The notes below the pieces were generated by a model. The model was not told the DNA's origin, did no database searches, and was given only the letters and a program-made list of their open reading frames with translations. A stretch of 64,000 bases of DNA from JAXLSZ01 sp046330315 (GTDB taxonomy: Bacteria; Actinomycetota; Thermoleophilia; Solirubrobacterales; 70-9), in assembly GCA_046330315.1 (NCBI GenBank), contig JAXLSZ010000010.1, positions 124,001 to 188,000 of the forward strand, in the 5' to 3' direction. The position numbers and the translations under genes were made by a program. The first letter of the stretch is position 1, and each line of letters begins with the position of its first letter. Below are positions 14,970 to 24,200 of this stretch, piece after piece.

Positions 14970-17854
14970 CCGCCTGCGCGAGCCTGCTCCTCGCCGTCGC
15001 CGGGAGCCCGTCCGCCGCGCTGGCCGGCGGCTTCACGGTCAAGAACTGCGTCGACGAGCACCCCGCCTACAGCGCCACCGCGGTCCACTCGGGAGGATCT
15101 CGGGTGGAGGCCTACGACTGCAACTCGCCGGAGCCGACCGGGCTCTACCAGCTCAACGGCCGCGCCGGCCACACCGAGCAGGGCGAGTACGGCGCCTGGC
15201 GGTGGCTCGCGCAGGGCGGCAACCGGATCGTCGGCGCGACCATCAAGGCGAAGCTCCGCGACGCCGGGGGATGGAGCGCGCAGCTCTACGCGGTCCGCCC
15301 GGACGGCTCATCCGAGGTCTTCGGCGCCGCCGCCGGCGGCGACTTCGACGTCTACAACCTCTACCCGAGCAGGATCGGGAGCGAGGGGGCCACCCGCCTG
15401 GATGCGCAGCTCAGGTGCTACCGAGCGGGGGGCTGCGACCTGGACGCGCTGGGCGGGGCCACCAGCAGGCCCGACAACGTCCAGCTCAGCGTCGAGGACC
15501 GCGCCCCGCCCGGGATCTCGGCGTCGGGAGCGCTCGCGCAGGGCGCGGGCTGGCATCGCGGCACCGAGTCGGTTCGGCTCGACGCGGAGGACGGCGGCTC
15601 GGGCGTCTCCCGGTTCGCCATCGGCGTCGACGCCCGTCGCCCCGCCGATCTCGCCAGCGTCGCCTGCCCCGGGGACCGGGGCACCTACGCGGTCACCCTC
15701 ACCCCGTGCCCGGGCGAGGTCTCCAGGTCGCTTGCGGTCTCGACCTCACCGATTCTCGACGGTATGCACGAGGTCCGGTTCTGCGCCGGCGACTACGGCC
15801 TGCCGGGCCCGAACTACGGCTGCACGGAGCCGCGGACGATCGGTGTGGACAACACCGCGCCGCTCCAGCCCGAGGGCCTGACGGTCGCGGGAGGCGAGGA
15901 CGGCTGGCACGCCGACAACTCCTTCGACCTGAGCTGGTCGAACCCGCCGCAGGGCGCCTCGCCGATCGTCGCCGTGCACAGGCGCATCCTCGATGCCGCC
16001 GGATCGGTCGCCGCGACGGACGTTCGCACGACCGCGGACCTCGACGGACTTGACGCCCTCAGGGTGCCGGGCGGGCCGGGCCGCTACACGGTCGAGGTCT
16101 GGCTCGAGGACGGAGCCGGCAACCAGGGCGCACCCGCGCGCGCGGCGCTGCGCTTCGACGACGTCCGGCCGGGCCGCTCGGACCCCGCCGTCGGGTCGGG
16201 ATGGATCGGCCGAAACGAGTTCCCCTACACCCTGAGGCTGGGCCATCCGGGCGGCACGGCGCCGCTATCGGGTATCCGCGGCTACGCGGTCTCGATCGGC
16301 CAGCCGGACGCGCCCCAGCCCTGCGCCGGCCCCGACCGCTGCTCGGACGGAGAGACGGACCTGCGGAGCGGCATCGCGGGCGACGCGCTGCAGGTGCTCG
16401 ACCTCCCGGAGGGATCCAGCGAGGTGCGGTCGGTCGCGGTCTCCGGATCGGGGATGAGATCGGCCCAGGCGGGGGTCGGGACGCTCCGGGTGGACAAGAC
16501 CGACCCGGTCTCGCGACTCGACGGCGTGCCGGCGGGCTGGTCGGACCAGCCGGTCGTCCTGACCGCCGAGGCGACGGACTCCCTCTCCGGGATGCAGCCC
16601 CGGGGTGACGACGCCGACCCGTTCACGGCGATCTTGGTGGACGGCGGCCCGCCGGTCGCCTCGGTGGGTGACAGCGTCAGCACCGCGATCGCGGCCGACG
16701 GTGTGCACTCGGCGAGCTACTACGCGCGCGACCTGGCCGGGAACGTCGATGACGGCCGCACGGTGGGCGGGCACCGCAACCACGCGCCCCGTACGGCGAC
16801 GGTGCGGATCGACCGCACTCCCCCGGGAATCGCCTTCGCCAACGGGCAGGACCCCAACGACCCCGAGTTGGTCCGGGCCGTGGTGAGCGACGCGCTCTCC
16901 GGGCCGGATCCGGACTCCGGCCGCATCCTCGTGCGACGGGCCGGATCGGCGGATGGGTTCGACCCGCTCCCGACCGAGATCGTCGACGGGGTGATGCGCG
17001 CCCGGTGGGACTCGGACGCCTACCCGGCGGGCGAGTACGAGTTCCGCGCCACCGGCGCGGACCGGGCGGGAAACGCCTTCACGACCTCGCTGCGGGCCAA
17101 CGGGTCCGAGATGGTCCTCCCGAACCCGATCAAGATCCCGACCTCCCTGAACGCCGGCTTCGGCGGACGGGTGCTGACGGTGCGGAAGTGCAGGCACCGG
17201 CACGGCAGGCGGCGCTGCCGCAGGCACCGGACCAGGGGGTTCGGCCAGCGCCCGCGGGTGCGCTCGGTCTCCTACGGCGAGAGCACCCGCTTCAGCGGCA
17301 GGCTGAGCGCCGGCCTCGGCTCGCCCCTCGGGCAGGCCCCGGTGCGGGTGGTCGAGCGCTTCCGGCCCGGCTCGCGCAGGCCGAGGCGAACGACCACCGT
17401 GCGGACCGGTGCCGACGGGATCTTCTCCGTGCGGCTGGCCCCCGGCCCGGGACGCCGGGTCCTCGCCGCCTTCGCGGGTACCCGGACCCTGGGCGCTGCC
17501 CAGTCGCGGCCGGCCCGGCTGCGGGTGAGCTCGGGCGTGGAGCTTCGGGCCTCCGCGAGCCGGGCCGTGGTCGGCGGCCGGCCGGTGGTCGTCGGCGGCC
17601 GCGTCCGCGGTGCCGGGGCGCTGTTCCCGCCCGACGGAAAGCTCGTGCAGCTCCAGTACCGCCTGCCCGCCGTCCCGTGGACCGAGTTCCGGACGCTGAC
17701 CACCGACGCCCGGGGCCGCTTCCGCCTGGGCTACCGCTTCAAGGACCCCGGCAGCCGGGGCGTCAGCTTCCAGTTCCGAGCGTTCGTGCCCGTGCAGAGC
17801 CTCTGGCCCTACGGCGCCGGGGTCTCCTCGCCGGTCGTCGTCCGGGGACGCTGA
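14927..17854 (+). CDS. Large secreted surface protein with Ig-like/regulatory repeats; start codon non-canonical
   Basis: About 975 aa. A clear signal peptide (HAALAACASLLLAVAGSPSA, cleavage near ALA-GG around 15024) precedes a mature chain starting GGFTVKNCVDEHP. Several Ig/cadherin-like modules follow, each marked by a VDNTAP/VDKTDP/IDRTPP phrase (near 15846, 16492, 16807). A basic linker (KCRHRHGRRRCRRHR) and two carboxypeptidase-regulatory-like beta domains complete it. No ATG, GTG or TTG occurs in this frame between about 14700 and the signal peptide; CTG at 14927 is the best candidate and gives an Arg-containing n-region. It overlaps the preceding gene by 43 nt. Either a rare start or a sequence error. 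Function unknown, probably cell surface. Confidence 0.7.
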   Translation: MAGRDLRGARHAALAACASLLLAVAGSPSAALAGGFTVKNCVDEHPAYSATAVHSGGSRVEAYDCNSPEPTGLYQLNGRAGHTEQGEYGAWRWLAQGGNRIVGATIKAKLRDAGGWSAQLYAVRPDGSSEVFGAAAGGDFDVYNLYPSRIGSEGATRLDAQLRCYRAGGCDLDALGGATSRPDNVQLSVEDRAPPGISASGALAQGAGWHRGTESVRLDAEDGGSGVSRFAIGVDARRPADLASVACPGDRGTYAVTLTPCPGEVSRSLAVSTSPILDGMHEVRFCAGDYGLPGPNYGCTEPRTIGVDNTAPLQPEGLTVAGGEDGWHADNSFDLSWSNPPQGASPIVAVHRRILDAAGSVAATDVRTTADLDGLDALRVPGGPGRYTVEVWLEDGAGNQGAPARAALRFDDVRPGRSDPAVGSGWIGRNEFPYTLRLGHPGGTAPLSGIRGYAVSIGQPDAPQPCAGPDRCSDGETDLRSGIAGDALQVLDLPEGSSEVRSVAVSGSGMRSAQAGVGTLRVDKTDPVSRLDGVPAGWSDQPVVLTAEATDSLSGMQPRGDDADPFTAILVDGGPPVASVGDSVSTAIAADGVHSASYYARDLAGNVDDGRTVGGHRNHAPRTATVRIDRTPPGIAFANGQDPNDPELVRAVVSDALSGPDPDSGRILVRRAGSADGFDPLPTEIVDGVMRARWDSDAYPAGEYEFRATGADRAGNAFTTSLRANGSEMVLPNPIKIPTSLNAGFGGRVLTVRKCRHRHGRRRCRRHRTRGFGQRPRVRSVSYGESTRFSGRLSAGLGSPLGQAPVRVVERFRPGSRRPRRTTTVRTGADGIFSVRLAPGPGRRVLAAFAGTRTLGAAQSRPARLRVSSGVELRASASRAVVGGRPVVVGGRVRGAGALFPPDGKLVQLQYRLPAVPWTEFRTLTTDARGRFRLGYRFKDPGSRGVSFQFRAFVPVQSLWPYGAGVSSPVVVRGR

Positions 17855-18092
17855 GGCCGCGGTCCGCCCGCTCGGGCGGTCCCATGGCCGTCCCCCTCGA
17901 GCGGCCCCGTGGCCGGCCCGCTGGGCGGAGCTCGGGCGGATCCATGGCTGCCCCTCGGGGGGGCCTCCAACGGCGTCGATCTCGCGGGTGTGCGCGGTTT
18001 CGGGGTCCATGGCAGAAGAACTCCACACACCATGGGGTCGCGGGTGGGTGAGTGGCGCGCGGAAGCGGGCTGGGTACCGGGCCCCGAAAAGA
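17855..18092. other. Intergenic region: degenerate repeats and conserved 48-nt element
   Basis: Between convergent genes. 17865-17960 contains imperfect repeats of a GC-rich unit with a ccatggc core (near 17881, 17940). 17984-18031 holds, on the minus strand, the 48-nt element also found at 41965-42012. No convincing gene: minus-strand frames across here encode only Pro/Arg/Gly-rich low-complexity sequence. Confidence 0.55.
17984..18031 (-). repeat. 48-nt conserved intergenic element, copy A
   Basis: Read on the minus strand it begins GGTGTGTGGAGTTCT and ends GCGCACACCCGC. It matches copy B (41965-42012) at 39 of 48 positions with no gaps. The two ends are partly complementary, so a stem with a loop of about 27 nt can form. 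It lies between two convergent genes, downstream of a Rho-independent terminator of the minus-strand gene. Confidence 0.7.
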
Positions 18093-18121
18093 GCCAACCG
18101 CCCCACGAGGGGGCGGTTGGC
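18087..18121 (-). terminator. Rho-independent terminator of the basic-protein gene
   Basis: A perfect 12-bp stem (18093-18104 with 18110-18121, GCCAACCGCCCC/GGGGCGGTTGGC) with a 5-nt loop, followed on the minus strand by a T-run (TCTTTTC). It sits 95 nt past the stop of the 18216 gene. Confidence 0.85.
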
Positions 18122-18215
18122 GAGGGAGGAGAGGTTGCTACTTCTGCTGGCGAGGTATGTGTGCCAGCAGATCTCTCCGGGCGACCGCCTCTCCGCGGAG
18201 GCCCGGGCGAAGCGT

Positions 18216-18866
18216 CTAGCGCAGGGAGGCCACCTGGTCGCTGACCCGGTCGACGATCTCCTGGGCGCGCGAGGAGCGATCCTCGACAACCTTGGTGACG
18301 TCGTGCTGGACCCGCTCGGCGCGCTTGGTGACGTCCTGCTGGACCCGCTCGGCGCGCCTGCTCGCCCTGCGGAGCTGCTGCTCGGCCTGGCGGCGGTTGC
18401 GCCTCAGGGTGGTCTCCACCCGGCGGCGGTTCTGGCGGACCGCGGTGCCGGCGCGGCGGCGGTTCTTGCGGGCCTCGCGCTCGACCCGGCGGACCTCACG
18501 CTCGAGGCGCGTGCGGGTGCGGCGGGCCTCCGTGCGCGCCTTCCGGCGGGCGGTGGCGCCGCGGCGCTCGGCGCGCCTGATGCGGCGGGTGAGCTGGGTG
18601 CGGTAGGCCTTGATCTGCTTCTCGGCCGCCTCGCGGTCGGTCCAGGGCTCGACGATCTCGGTGACCGCGTCGCTCACGGTCAGCGCCACGCCGACCGGAA
18701 CGTCGACGGCGGTCTCGACCGCGCGGACGACCGGGCTGCGCTCGGCCTTGGCGGCCGCGGTCCTGGTGGTCTTCTTCGCCTTGGTGGTGCCCGTGCGACT
18801 GGTGGTGCCCGTGCGACCGGTGGTGCCCGTGCGACGGGCCTGGGCGGTGCTCTTCTGCGTTGCCAT
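18216..18866 (-). CDS. Highly basic Ala/Lys/Arg-rich coiled-coil protein (nucleoid-associated-like)
   Basis: 216 aa, no enzyme signature. Residues 1-45 are a histone-H1-like basic tail with a repeated RTGTT unit (TGTTGRTGTTSRTGTTKAKK). About 45-75 is the only hydrophobic patch (VVRAVETAVDVPVGVALTVSDAV). From 80 on it is a long Arg-rich helix with heptad-like repeats, including a duplicated RAERVQ(Q/H)DVTK unit. Similar in composition to HBHA or Hlp-type DNA/heparin-binding proteins; DNA compaction is the best guess. Its upstream region is AT-rich, with a possible promoter and a LexA-like box at 18942. A strong terminator follows. Confidence 0.75.
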   Translation of the reverse strand: MATQKSTAQARRTGTTGRTGTTSRTGTTKAKKTTRTAAAKAERSPVVRAVETAVDVPVGVALTVSDAVTEIVEPWTDREAAEKQIKAYRTQLTRRIRRAERRGATARRKARTEARRTRTRLEREVRRVEREARKNRRRAGTAVRQNRRRVETTLRRNRRQAEQQLRRASRRAERVQQDVTKRAERVQHDVTKVVEDRSSRAQEIVDRVSDQVASLR

Positions 18867-18894
18867 CTGTGCTCTTACCCCCTCAGGGTGCTCT

Positions 18895-18955
18895 TCATCA
18901 AATTACTTATCTCTAAGGATGTTCGAAGTGTAGCAACTACCCGAACACCTGTTTG
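18895..18955 (-). promoter_or_regulatory. Promoter region with LexA/SOS-like box for the basic-protein gene
   Basis: On the minus strand a TTGCTA hexamer and an AGATAA hexamer separated by 18 nt form a plausible -35/-10 in an AT-rich tract rare in this genome. Just upstream, 18942-18955 reads CGAACACCTGTTTG on the plus strand, 9 of 10 defined positions of the actinobacterial CGAAC-N4-GTTCG SOS box. A further TTCGAA half-site lies at 18921-18926. A GAGGGGG ribosome-binding-like stretch precedes the ATG by 11 nt. Confidence 0.5.
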
Positions 18956-18995
18956 TACCCGCCTCCCCTCCCCCGGTTACACGGCCGGCCGCCAG

Positions 18996-19040
18996 CGAGA
19001 GTGAAGATAAGCAGCGCATAGATGCTCATCTTCACTCTCG
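18996..19040. repeat. 45-bp near-perfect inverted repeat
   Basis: Arms CGAGAGTGAAGAT (18996-19008) and ATCTTCACTCTCG (19028-19040) are perfect complements, and AGCA/TGCT extends the stem inward after one mismatch. It lies 38 nt past the stop of the minus-strand DUF2342 gene and upstream of the basic-protein promoter. Without a T-run it is not a standard terminator. Could be a bidirectional attenuator or a protein-binding site. Confidence 0.7.
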
Positions 19041-19078
19041 GCAGCGGCGCTGGGGGGCTGGGGGCGGCCCGGGCCTGG

Positions 19079-20269
19079 TCAGGCGACCCGCGACAGCCAG
19101 CGGCCGGGGCTCTCGAGCTCCGAGGGACGGGGCAGCGCCTGGGGCTCTGACCAGACCAGGTTGAGCGTCTGGATCCCGCCCTTCTCGGCCACCCGGTCGC
19201 AGAACTCCCTGCCGACCCGGTACTGGCGGAGCTTCAGCTCCAGCCCCAAAAACCGCGAGAGCAGGGCCTCGAGGGGTGTCCGCGAGGCGCGGCGCGCCTC
19301 CAGGCGCTCGCGCAGCTCCGCGTAGGCGGGGTCCAGCCGCGCCCCGACCCCGTCCATGACGAACTCCGAGTAGCCCTCGACGATCGCCATCGTCGCCTGA
19401 AGGCGGGCCAGCAGGCGCCGGCGTGGGCGGCTGACGAAGGGAGAGACCCACTCGCCGCGGCGCACCGCCTCGGCGATCCGGCGCGGATCGGTGCGAAGCA
19501 GGCGCCGTGCCGCCGCCAGCAGCTCTCCGCGGCCGATCCCCGAGAGCGTCCCGCCGAGCAGTTCCTCCCCCATCGAGCCGATGTGCTCGCGCAGCCAGGG
19601 GACGGCGCTGAACTGAACCACGTGGGTCGCCTCGTGGATCGCGATCCAGCGCAGGAAGATCTCGCGCTCGACGCCGAGCCGCTTCTGGGCCTCGGCGAGG
19701 TTGGGGGCGACGAAGAGCAGCCGGGCGGGGCGGGCGGGGCCGATCAGCGCCACGTCGTACTGGCCGAGCACCCGCTGGGCGAGGAAGCCGCTGATCACGC
19801 CCATCTCGACACCGGCGGCGGCCCCGGCCAGAGCCCGGGCGCCCGGACCGAGCGGGCCCGGCATCTCCAGCGAGCGGGCGAACTGCCGGTCGGCCCGGGC
19901 CGACATCGCCCGCAGGGTCTGGAGGTTGGCCTCTATCCACTCACGCCGGTCCACCACCTCCGGCGAGGGAAGCCGGCCCCGCGGCGCCAGCCCCGTGAAG
20001 TCGCGGACCAGGCCGACGCTGCCCCGCGCCGCCCTGCGGAGGTCGTCCCGGCGCACCGACCGCTTGCCGGTTCCGTTGCCGGCAAGGCCGCGGGCGACGC
20101 GGCCGGCGAGGTCCCAGTCGATGACGCTCTCCGGGGCGGTGCCTGCGCCGCGCCGGCCCGCCTTGCCGTTTGCCGCTGCGCCGCGCCGGCCCGCCTTGCC
20201 GTTTGCCGCCGCGCCGCGCCCTGCGGCTGCCACCCGGGCGTCCCGCGCCCCCACGGCCCTCCCCCCCAC
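19079..20269 (-). CDS. Zinc-dependent metalloprotease-like protein, DUF2342 / F420-associated family
   Basis: 396 aa. Belongs to the actinobacterial family often listed as 'coenzyme F420 biosynthesis associated' or DUF2342. Characteristic: DWDLAGRVARGL, RREWIEANLQTLRAM, LGQYDVALIGP, LLFVAPNL, then IAIHEATHVVQFSAVPWLREH, with HEATH as the HExxH zinc/catalytic motif, and VEGYSEFVMDGVG supplying the downstream Glu ligand. No signal peptide, so probably cytosolic. The GTG start at 20269 lies directly after the stop of the IMPase-like gene (coupled). The N-terminal 35 residues contain a duplicated 11-aa Ala/Gly/Lys/Arg unit from a 33-bp tandem repeat, so the true start could be further in. Substrate unknown. 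Confidence 0.85.
   Translation of the reverse strand: MGGRAVGARDARVAAAGRGAAANGKAGRRGAAANGKAGRRGAGTAPESVIDWDLAGRVARGLAGNGTGKRSVRRDDLRRAARGSVGLVRDFTGLAPRGRLPSPEVVDRREWIEANLQTLRAMSARADRQFARSLEMPGPLGPGARALAGAAAGVEMGVISGFLAQRVLGQYDVALIGPARPARLLFVAPNLAEAQKRLGVEREIFLRWIAIHEATHVVQFSAVPWLREHIGSMGEELLGGTLSGIGRGELLAAARRLLRTDPRRIAEAVRRGEWVSPFVSRPRRRLLARLQATMAIVEGYSEFVMDGVGARLDPAYAELRERLEARRASRTPLEALLSRFLGLELKLRQYRVGREFCDRVAEKGGIQTLNLVWSEPQALPRPSELESPGRWLSRVA
20144..20218. repeat. 33-bp in-frame tandem duplication in DUF2342 5' end
   Basis: Two nearly identical 33-bp units start at 20144 and 20177, with a partial third. They encode repeated Gly-Lys-Ala-Gly-Arg-Arg-Gly-Ala-Ala-Ala-Asn residues at the N-terminus of the metalloprotease-like protein. 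Confidence 0.85.
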
Positions 20270-20270
20270 C

Positions 20271-21161
20271 TCACTTGCCTCCCGCGGCGCCCTGGGCGCC
20301 GCGCAGCGTCGCCAGCCCCTCGGTCGTCGCGGCCGCGGCGATCGGGAATCGCTCGTCGAGCCCCAGGCCGGTCTGCCCGGCCGGGCGCGGCCCGAAGGAG
20401 ACCGCGGCCCCGGCCTCCTGCGCGATCAGCTGCGCGGCGGCCGCGTCCACCGAGCGGCAGGGGCGGAGGCTGAGCATCCCGTCGAGCCGCCCGGCCGCCA
20501 CGTAGGAGACGGTGATCGCGATCGAGCCGACGACCCGGACCCGGTAGACGCTGCCGGCGAGGCGCTCGAGCACGGGGACGGCCAGCTCGGGCCTGGCCGA
20601 CTCCAGGCCGACCACCACCAGGCCGCGCTCGCTGACCCGGGTCCGCAGCGGCTCCTCGCCGATGAAGGCGCCGCCTCCCCGCCGCGCCCAGAACTCCTCC
20701 CCGGCGCCGAAGTCGAAGACGTAGCCGAACTCGACGTCGGCCATGCTCGGCCCCGTTGCCACCGCGAAGCTGAGGCTGAAGGAAGGCAGGTGGCGACGGG
20801 CGTTGAGCGAGCCGTCGATCGGGTCGATGACCACGCGGAGCCCGCCGCCGTCCCCGAAGGCGACCTCGCCCCGCTCCTCGGAGATCGCGGTGAAGGAATG
20901 GCCCTCCCGGGCCAGCGCGCCGAGCTGCTCGAACACCGCGTCCTCGCAGCGGCGGTCGATGACCAGGGTGTGATCGCCGCCCTCGCCGACCCCGTCGTAG
21001 ACGGTGCGGGCATCGATCCCGCGCACCTCCGCGAAGATCCGCCGCTGGGCCTCGACCACGCGCCGGCAGAGGCCGAGCCAGTCGGCCGCCAGGGCGCCGG
21101 GGCCCGCGGCCGAGGCTTCCGGCGGCGCCACGGCGGGCCTCGATCGGGGCTCTGAAGCCAT
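20271..21161 (-). CDS. Inositol monophosphatase family protein
   Basis: 296 aa, Mg2+-dependent phosphatase fold (inositol monophosphatase/FBPase-like), cytosolic. Metal-binding motifs: AISEERGEV (the SEE loop), VVIDPIDGSLNARRHLPSF (DPxDGTxN, here Ser for Thr), and CRSVDAAAAQLIAQEAGAAV as the C-terminal WDxAAGxxLxxEAGG motif, with Trp and Gly positions altered. The N-terminal THTLVIDRRCEDAVF-type region supplies another Asp. The altered third motif makes substrate prediction unsafe: inositol phosphate, fructose bisphosphate or 3'-phosphoadenosine phosphate are all possible. It is coupled to the DUF2342 gene and divergent from the helicase gene 70 nt away. Confidence 0.85.
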   Translation of the reverse strand: MASEPRSRPAVAPPEASAAGPGALAADWLGLCRRVVEAQRRIFAEVRGIDARTVYDGVGEGGDHTLVIDRRCEDAVFEQLGALAREGHSFTAISEERGEVAFGDGGGLRVVIDPIDGSLNARRHLPSFSLSFAVATGPSMADVEFGYVFDFGAGEEFWARRGGGAFIGEEPLRTRVSERGLVVVGLESARPELAVPVLERLAGSVYRVRVVGSIAITVSYVAAGRLDGMLSLRPCRSVDAAAAQLIAQEAGAAVSFGPRPAGQTGLGLDERFPIAAAATTEGLATLRGAQGAAGGK

Positions 21162-21231
21162 GTCCCCATGCTAGGGACTCCCGGTTCGGGCACCGCGGAG
21201 GCGGTCGGCGCGGGGCGGTAGCGTTCGCACC

Positions 21232-24200
21232 GTGCCAGCCAGCGAGCGGGAACCCGTCGCCGTGCCTGCGCCGGGGGGAGGCGAGGAGGACCTCGCCGGC
21301 CCCGGGCGCCGCGCCCTCGATCACGGCGCCGGGCCGCTTCTGGTCCTCGGGGCGGCGGGGACCGGGCGAACGGAGCTGATCGCCCAGCGGGTCGCCGGGC
21401 TGGCGGCGGCCGGGACCGGCCCCGAGCAGGTGCTCCTCCTCTGCTCGACCCGGGCCACCGCGGACCGCCTGCGGGACCGCGTGGAGACGCTGCTCGCCGA
21501 GCCCTTCGAGGAGCTTTGGATCGGAACCTGGGAAGCGATCGGCGAGCGCCTCCTGCGCGACTACCCGGGCGACGCGGGCCTCGACCCGTTCTTCGAGGTG
21601 CTCGGCCCCGCCGAGCGGCTGGCGATGCTCCTCGACCGCCTCGAGGACCTGCCGCTGCGCCACCACGAGATCCGCGGCAACCCGGCCGGCCTGCTCGCCC
21701 GCCTGCTGAGGCGCATTGACGCGCTCAAGGCGGAGGCCGTCTCCCCGCAGGCGCTGGCCGAGCTGGCCCGCCGCCGCCAGGCGGACGCCGGCGACGAGGC
21801 GGCGCTGGAGGCGGCCCGGCGCGAGCGCGAGTTCGCCGAACTCTACGCCGCGCACGACCGCATCCTCGCCGAGGCGGGGAGCCTCGACTCGGGGGACGTC
21901 ACCCTCGCCCTCCGGCGCCTGCTCTCCGAGCGGGCAGACGTCCGCCGCGAGATCGCCGCGCGCTTCCGCTACACGATGGTCGACGAGCTCGAGGACGCGA
22001 CGCTCTGCCGCTGGGCGGTGCTCGCCGAGCTGGCGGCCGACAACGCCAACCAGCTCTGCGCGATGGACGACGACCAGGCGGCGGGCGCGGCAAGCAGGGC
22101 GGCGTCCTGGTTCCGCGAGCTCCACCCCGACGCGGACGTTGTCGTGCTGGAGCGCTGCCTGCGCGGCGGCAGCGCCGTGGTCGACGCCTCGCACGCGGTC
22201 GTGGCCCCGATCTCCGAGCGCCTCGAGAAGCCCGCGCGCTCCGCAGAGGGCTCCGATGCCGAGGTGCGCTTCTGGCGCGCCCGCAACGAGCGCGCCCAGG
22301 CCCAGGCGGTGGCCCGCGAGGTCGAGCAACTGCTGGCCGGCGGGGTCGCGGCGGCCGAGGTCTGCGTGATCGTCGAGGAGCCCTCGCGGCAGGGCGGGGT
22401 GGTCGGGGCGGCGCTGGAGGAGCGCAGCGTCCCCTTCCACCTGGCCGGGCCGGCGGCGCTCTTCCGCCGCCCGGAGGTGCGAGACGCGATCGCCTGGCTG
22501 CGGCTGCTCGCCGACCCCGACGACTCCGCGGCCGCCGCCCGGGCCCTGACCCGGCCGCCCACCGAGCTGCGCTCGGTCGACCTGGCGCGGCTCACCACGA
22601 TCGCCAGGCGGCGGAAGCTGGACACCGTCTCGGCCTGCGAGGCCGCGCTCGAGAGCCCCCAGGTCCAGCCCGAGGCCCGCGAGAGGATCCAGGCCTTCCT
22701 GAAGCTCTACCGGGCGGCCTCTGCGGCGATGGAGGAGCGCCGCCCCGACGTCTTCGTGCGCCGGCTGATCGAGCGGGTGGGGCTGCGACGCCAGCGCCTC
22801 TTCGCCGCCCAGCCCGAGGCGGCGGAGCGGCTGCTCAGCCTCTCCAGGCTCGCCGAGCTGGCCTCGGCGTGGACCCGCCGGGAGCCCCAGGGCTCGACCC
22901 GCGACTTCGTCCGCTACCTGAGCGCCGTGGCCGACGCGGGCGTCGAGCTCGGCTCCGGCAGCGAGCCGCCCTCGCCGGGCTCGGTGCAGGTGATCGCCCT
23001 CGATGACGCCAAGGGTCGGGAGTTCGAGCACGTCTACGTCCTCGGCCTCGAGCGCTCGGCGGCCGCCGAGCGCTCGCCCGGCCCCCCCGCGGTGCCCCCC
23101 GAGCTGCTGGCCGAGGCGCCGGCCGGGAGCCCCGCCTCGGCGAGGCTGGCGCAACGCCGGCGGGCGCTCTACGTGGCGATGACCCGGGCGCGTTCGGGCC
23201 TCGTGCTCTCCTGGGTGGAGCGGGACCGCGACGGCCCCAACCGACCCTCCCGGCTCTACGAGGAGGCCCGCACGGTGCTGGGCGCCGCCGAGGAGATCCA
23301 GGAGGAGGAGCTGTTCGGGCCCGCCGAGGGACTCCACGCCACCTACCGGATGCTCCGCGACGAGGTCCTCGAGGCCTCCTGGCGGGCGGGGCGGGAGCTC
23401 TCCGAGCCCCGGCTGGACACGGTCGTGGACGTCAACCGCGCGGTCGTCCGCCACCTCGAGCTTCTCAAGCTCGCCGCCCTGGCGCAGCGCCCGGGAAGCG
23501 AGAAGACCGCCGACGCGATCGAGGCGATCAACGGCCTGCTGCGCCAGGTCGCGACCCCCGAGCAGCAGGCCGAGCTGGAGGCCTCCTCCCTGGACGAGTA
23601 CCTGCTCGAGGAAGAGCGCGAGCGGGGCCGGCGCCGCGAGCTGCTCGCCGCCCGCGAGGAGCCCTCCCTGGAGGCCTTCCTGCCCCGCCGCGGCGAGGGC
23701 CTGCGCCTCTCGGCCTCCGACCTGGACCTCTACCTCACCTGCCCGCTGAAGTACAAGTTCGCCCGCGTCTTCGGCATCCCGCAGGAGCCGACCATCAACC
23801 AGCGCTTCGGGATCCTCATCCACGGCGTGCTGGAGCGCTTCCACAAGGAGCGCGAGCACGGCGAGGAGGACGGCGAGCGGCGCCTGCTCTCGCTATTCGA
23901 GGCCGGCTGGCGCCGGGCCGGGTTCGGCACCTCCGACGACGAGCTGCAGTTCCGCGACCGGGCCCGCGAGGCCCTGAAGCTCTACTGGCGCCGCGAACGC
24001 GACGCGGAGGGCGAGCCGGTCTGGCTGGAGCGGAAGTTCGACTTCCAGATCGGCCCCCACCACGTTCGCGGCCGGGTGGACAGGGTCGACCGGCTGCCGG
24101 GCGGGGGGTATGAGCTGATCGACTACAAGACCGGCGAGCGGCGCACCGAGGCTCAGCTCGCGGACGACCTGCAGCTCTCGCTGTACCGCCTCGCCGCGCG

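Noticed and set aside
17763..18033. Minus-strand frames after the surface protein
   Set aside because: Pro/Arg/Gly-rich sequence without motifs, overlapping the repeat region and the 48-nt element.
19933..23859. Minus-strand open frame of about 1300 codons opposite the helicase-nuclease gene
   Set aside because: Shadow of real genes in a GC-rich genome. Its translation is low-complexity and it crosses the IMPase, DUF2342 and helicase genes, which all carry strong motifs.
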